Assembly (NCBI GenBank): GCA_026225945.1
Contig: JAMJFZ010000320.1
Coordinates: 15,728,001 to 15,792,000 of the forward strand
DNA from: Cricetomys ansorgei
Taxonomy: Eukaryota; Chordata; Mammalia; Rodentia; Nesomyidae
Reading direction: 5' to 3'
DNA length: 64,000 bases
The notes beneath the pieces are model-generated. The model was not told the origin of the DNA. It ran no database searches and saw nothing but the letters and a program-made list of their open reading frames with translations. Below, in pieces: positions 60,727 through 64,000 of the stretch; position 1 is the first letter of the stretch; each line of letters begins with the position of its first letter. The translations under genes and the position numbers were made by a program.

Positions 60727-60730
60727 TGTG
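60690..60730. repeat. (GT)n microsatellite
   Basis: GT run of about 18 units ending in GAGTGTG. Confidence 0.95.
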
Positions 60731-61444
60731 TTTTATCTCCCACAGTCAGATGGCTGTCTGCTTCCCCCAGCAATAGCTTTGAGGTTGGGTAAATAGCTCC
60801 TGTACTCTGCCTCTCGATTCGTGCCTGGGGTTTCCTAATCCCAGGGCCTACAGACCTCAAAGCAGAGAAAACTGAAGCTGAAATGAGCACATTCCTGGGG
60901 GAATATCGCCAGTTCTTTTGGAAATAAATGTATCTGCGTGGAGACAAGCTTCCATTTGTCCAGAATTACCTAGCTACATGGAAGCTGCCCACACCTCTGC
61001 ACTGGGAGTATTTTGAGCTCCGCCCACTCCCTGCCCGTTTTTAGCACGGAGGGACTGCAGCAAGCAGACCATGTGCACCCGTGTGGAAATGTCACCCAAG
61101 GCTCCTTCGTAGGCGGGGCCTGACTGCTGGCTACCGGTTCCTCTTCTGAAACTATGCAGGTTACTTTTCAAACCCCTTCCACACAAGCTCTCACACCTAA
61201 ACTTACAGAAGGAGGGCAGGGCTGGTGAAGGAGAGGCCAGTGGTGGGAACAGTCAACCACCAGAAAGTTTGTGCGTCTCTGGCCCCACATTCTTCCTCCC
61301 TCAACTCTCAGCGCTGACGTCATCTGGGCGAAGCTGTGAGAACTGCAGCTGCCCAGGCCCAGCCAGGTTCTCAGAGGGTGCAATCTGGAGTGTCCAGTGG
61401 AGTTTTGTTGTTTGCTTGGTTTTGCAATTGTATTTTAAATGAAC

Positions 61445-62080
61445 TTTTAGGCCAGTATAGTGAGTGCTGGGATTCACTGTGACGTTTCCATATGTGCGTG
61501 ACGTTTTACCTTGTTTTCGTCCATCCCCCACCCCCTCCGTCTTTCCCCCGGGCCCCTGCCCCTTTTCTAGCTGGCTCCTCTCCTTCCGCAGAGAATCACC
61601 CCTTGTGCGTTTTCACCACACACATCCATTACCCTTTTTATCCCTCCCTTAAGATCTCTTCCCTCCCTCTCATGATCTCCTTTTTAGAGTCATCACACCA
61701 GACACAGACAGGCAAGACGGACAGACACTCATGCACGTAATTTCAAGCATAGGTTACACACATAAGAGAGAACAGGTAATGTTTGTCTCTCCGAGTCTGG
61801 ATTGCTCTGTTGACCACAGTGCTCTTCGGTTCTGTGCGTTTTCCTGCAATGCCGCGTCTTGATTTTCTGTACAGCTGTATAAAGTTCCATTGTGGATGTG
61901 TAACACAGTTTCTTTGTACACTGCGCTAGAGGACACTCCCTAAGGACTCTGAGTCGACATAGCACAGAAATACTTGCACATTCATATGCCCTGAACTGTT
62001 CGCAATAACTGGGGAATGGAACCAGCCCAGGTACACATTCGCAGACGGATAAAGATGACGCGTTATTTGCTGCACCAGAG
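61445..62080. mobile_element. L1 fragments in head-to-head arrangement
   Basis: The left part (to about 61925) reads antisense to an L1 3' region: CATGATCTCCTTTTTAGAG, GTTTGTCTCTCCGAGTCTGG, TAAAGTTCCATTGTGGATGT. The right part (from about 61940) reads sense: GAAATACTTGCACATTCATA, GGAATGGAACCAGCCCAGGT, GACGGATAAAGATGACG. They cover overlapping L1 sequence in opposite orientation. Divergence is high, so the boundary is approximate. Confidence 0.55.
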
Positions 62081-62106
62081 ATGACGCTATGACTTTGATC
62101 CGCTTG

Positions 62107-62165
62107 CTGCCTTTGTCTCTCAAGAACTGGGATTACAGGTGTGTGTCATCATTTCTGATCCTGGC
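62107..62165 (-). repeat. B1 SINE fragment
   Basis: CTCAAGAACTGGGATTACAG and GTGTGTGTCATCATTTCTGA match the left end of a reversed B1. Confidence 0.6.
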
Positions 62166-62376
62166 ATAGGTAAATATACATGTGCCACTAACTCAGAGTA
62201 ACAGACAAGATTGAGAACCCTTAGCCTGACGTGCGTTTCATCAGACAACTCAGAAAAATAATATGCAAATGAATGTAACTGAAGTGTAAATGGAGAAGGT
62301 TGGCTTGTTTGATTCATAAAGATCTGTAGAGCAATCCTCCTGTACTGTCTATATGTTGTATTAGAAGCCTTCCTCC

Positions 62377-62582
62377 AGGGGCTGGAGAGATGATTCAGTG
62401 GCTACAAACACACTGTAGGATCCAAGTTTGGTTCCAGCATCCAGCTCACCATTATCTAGAACATCAGTTCTAGGAGGTCCAGTGCTCTCTCGTGGCCTCC
62501 CCAGAAACCTGCATTCGTCTGTGCATCTCCTCACATAAACACACAGGCATACACATAACTAAAAATAACACAAATAAATGTA
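62377..62582 (+). repeat. B2 SINE
   Basis: GGGGCTGGAGAGATGATTCA, GTTTGGTTCCAGCATCCAGC and an ACACAAATAAATG tail. The middle carries several changes. Confidence 0.85.
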
Positions 62583-62639
62583 TAAAGAAAGCTACCCTCT
62601 GGAGCTGGCAAAGGATAAAGGTCCTGTTAGACTCTAACC

Positions 62640-62868
62640 GAAGTTCTCAACCCATGGGTCACGTCCCCTTTGGGGGTCGAAGGATCCTTTCACAAAGGTC
62701 GCCTAAGACCACCTGCATATCAGATATTTACATTACAATGTATGAGAGTAGCAAAATTACAGTTATGAAGTAACAACAAAAATAATTTTATGGTTAGGGG
62801 TCACCACAACATAAGGAATTGTATTAAAGGGTCACAGCATTAGGAAGGTTGAGAACAACTATGCTAGA
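62640..62868 (-). mobile_element. URR1 nonautonomous hAT transposon
   Basis: AGTTCTCAACCCATGGGTCA at one end and GGAAGGTTGAGAACAACT at the other are inverted terminal repeats. Inside are CCCTTTGGGGGTCGAAGGAT, AAATTACAGTTATGAAGTA and AAAGGGTCACAGCATTAGG. It is the same family as 45236-45468, in the opposite orientation. Confidence 0.9.
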
Positions 62869-62879
62869 GGGAAATCTGT

Positions 62880-62985
62880 AGCCAGGCGTGGTGGTACATG
62901 TACCAGTACTTCAGAGACAGAAGCAGGAGCATCATGATTTCCAGGCCGGCTTACATTACTGAGAGAGACCCTGTCGTTAAGGAAG
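62880..62985 (+). repeat. B1 SINE, diverged
   Basis: AGCCAGGCGTGGTGGTACAT, AGAGACAGAAGCAGGAGCAT and GAGAGACCCTGTC follow B1. Confidence 0.8.
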
Positions 62986-63539
62986 AGGAGAAGGAGGGAG
63001 ATAATTTCGCGAAGATCCCTGTCGTGGAAGTTATAATGAGGTGGAATACAAGATGAGTCAGGGCAGGCCCATCAGAGCTCTGGGAAGCGGATGACCCACA
63101 GCCCTTTAGCTCATTCTGGCCCCTAGAACACCAAAGAGTAAAATGATACTGTACATGTAAAATGCACTTGGTATATCTATACACTTGGTGTATCTAAAAC
63201 TGCTGCCCCAATTAAGCCCATGGTCAATCCATTGGAGGTGGTTCTGGTTGCTCTCTTCTGCTGTTCTCAGTTTCTAACCAAGATTGAGAGTTTTTCCAAG
63301 TTTGTTCCAAAACCAGAGTCCCGTATATCATTCAGTGCCCCCTTGCCGGTGTTCCGCCCTTCTGTCCCTTCCTGCTGGGGTTGGTGGTGGTGCCCGTGCT
63401 CGGCCATTTTCTTTCTGTGTACCAGGTACTCTTTTTGCTATTGTAACAGAGTAAGTGACAGAGCAACCTAAGGGAGGAAAAGTTTACTTGGGGTACCCAC
63501 ACACATACACCAAAATCAGAGCTGGGCCGGGACATTCCT

Positions 63540-63845
63540 GAGGCCATAAAGTACTTGCATTCAGGGCATGAGGATTTGAGCTCGGATCGCCATGACCTAC
63601 AAAAGGAACTGATCTCTGTGGGGCATACCTGTAATCCTACTAACAGCAAGATGGGAGCTGGAGACAGGCCATTCCCCGGAAGCTCCCAGGCTAGCTTACC
63701 TGGCATATGTGGTCAGGTTCCACGCCAATGAGAGACATGGTCTCAAATGAAAGATGCAAGACACCTGAGAAATGATATCTGAGGCTGTCTTTTGAAATCC
63801 ATAGGTGTGCTATACACAAGCGAACACCCCTCAAACATGAGCACA
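63540..63845 (+). repeat. B4/RSINE1-type composite SINE
   Basis: GCATGAGGATTTGAGCTCGG, GTGGGGCATACCTGTAATCC, GAGAGACATGGTCTCAAATG and a downstream CA-rich tail show the composite tRNA-like plus B1-like layout. Confidence 0.65.
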
Positions 63846-64000
63846 CCCCCACATATGTGCACACATGCGCATACACACATGCATGCACATACATATGCAC
63901 ATACAGGCATGCACACACACATACATGTACACTTACACACACACACACACATACACACAGAGGCACATACACACATACACACACATGCACACACCACACA
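63840..64000. repeat. CA-rich microsatellite at window end
   Basis: Interrupted CA units (CACACATGCATGCACATACA and similar) run to the last base, so the array may continue beyond it. Confidence 0.9.

Larger units (their letters stand above)
37950..64000. other. Upstream intergenic region
   Basis: This is 26 kb upstream of Plxnc1. Open frames here are short and match no family I recognise; the longest arise from simple repeats. The region contains the SINEs, LTRs, URR1 elements and microsatellites listed separately. Parts with no recognisable feature include about 39.7-40.8, 44.5-45.2, 47.2-47.9, 48.8-51.0, 52.1-54.9, 57.2-59.0 and 60.8-61.4 kb. In human and mouse the DNA upstream of this gene is also a long intergenic interval. 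Confidence 0.75.

Overview
This is nuclear genomic DNA from a muroid rodent (mouse, rat, hamster or vole type). Tandem-monomer-like B1, B2, B3, B4-type and ID SINEs, a rodent L1 3' end, URR1 hAT elements and rodent LTRs lie scattered through it, together with older mammalian MIR and L2 copies. The species cannot be fixed from the sequence alone. There are no operons, CRISPR arrays or prokaryotic features.

Only one protein-coding gene is supported: the 5' part of Plxnc1 (plexin-C1, semaphorin 7A receptor) on the minus strand. Four coding exons can be placed to the base by reading frame and splice signals: exon 1 (35824-36885, signal peptide and most of the SEMA domain, 354 codons), exon 2 (15970-16110, 47 codons), exon 3 (4327-4461, 45 codons) and exon 4 (415-515, start of the PSI domain, 33 codons plus 2 bases). 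Together they give the first 479 residues of a receptor of about 1,570 residues. The remaining exons lie beyond position 1. Exon 1 sits in a CpG island of about 2.1 kb (roughly 35.8-37.95 kb) that also holds the promoter, a (GGC)10 tract just before the start codon, an inverted pair of interferon-response-like motifs, a very G-rich tract and a (GA)28 tract.

Layout: 1-414 intron 4; 516-4326 intron 3; 4462-15969 intron 2; 16111-35823 intron 1, with L1, MaLR, SINE, L2/MIR and LTR insertions; 35824-37.95 kb exon 1 and CpG island; 38-64 kb upstream intergenic DNA, rich in microsatellites and SINEs, in which no protein-coding exon was recognised.

The observations most worth checking are: a 51-bp direct duplication (44/51 identical) that brackets exon 3 at a 548-bp offset; the ISRE/PRDM1-like inverted repeat in the promoter; the G4 plus GA tract; the nested TA/TG palindrome just upstream of exon 3; an inverted pair of related ERV LTRs that flanks the Plxnc1 promoter; and a head-to-head pair of L1 fragments near 61.9 kb. 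Nothing in the window amounts to a new biological system.
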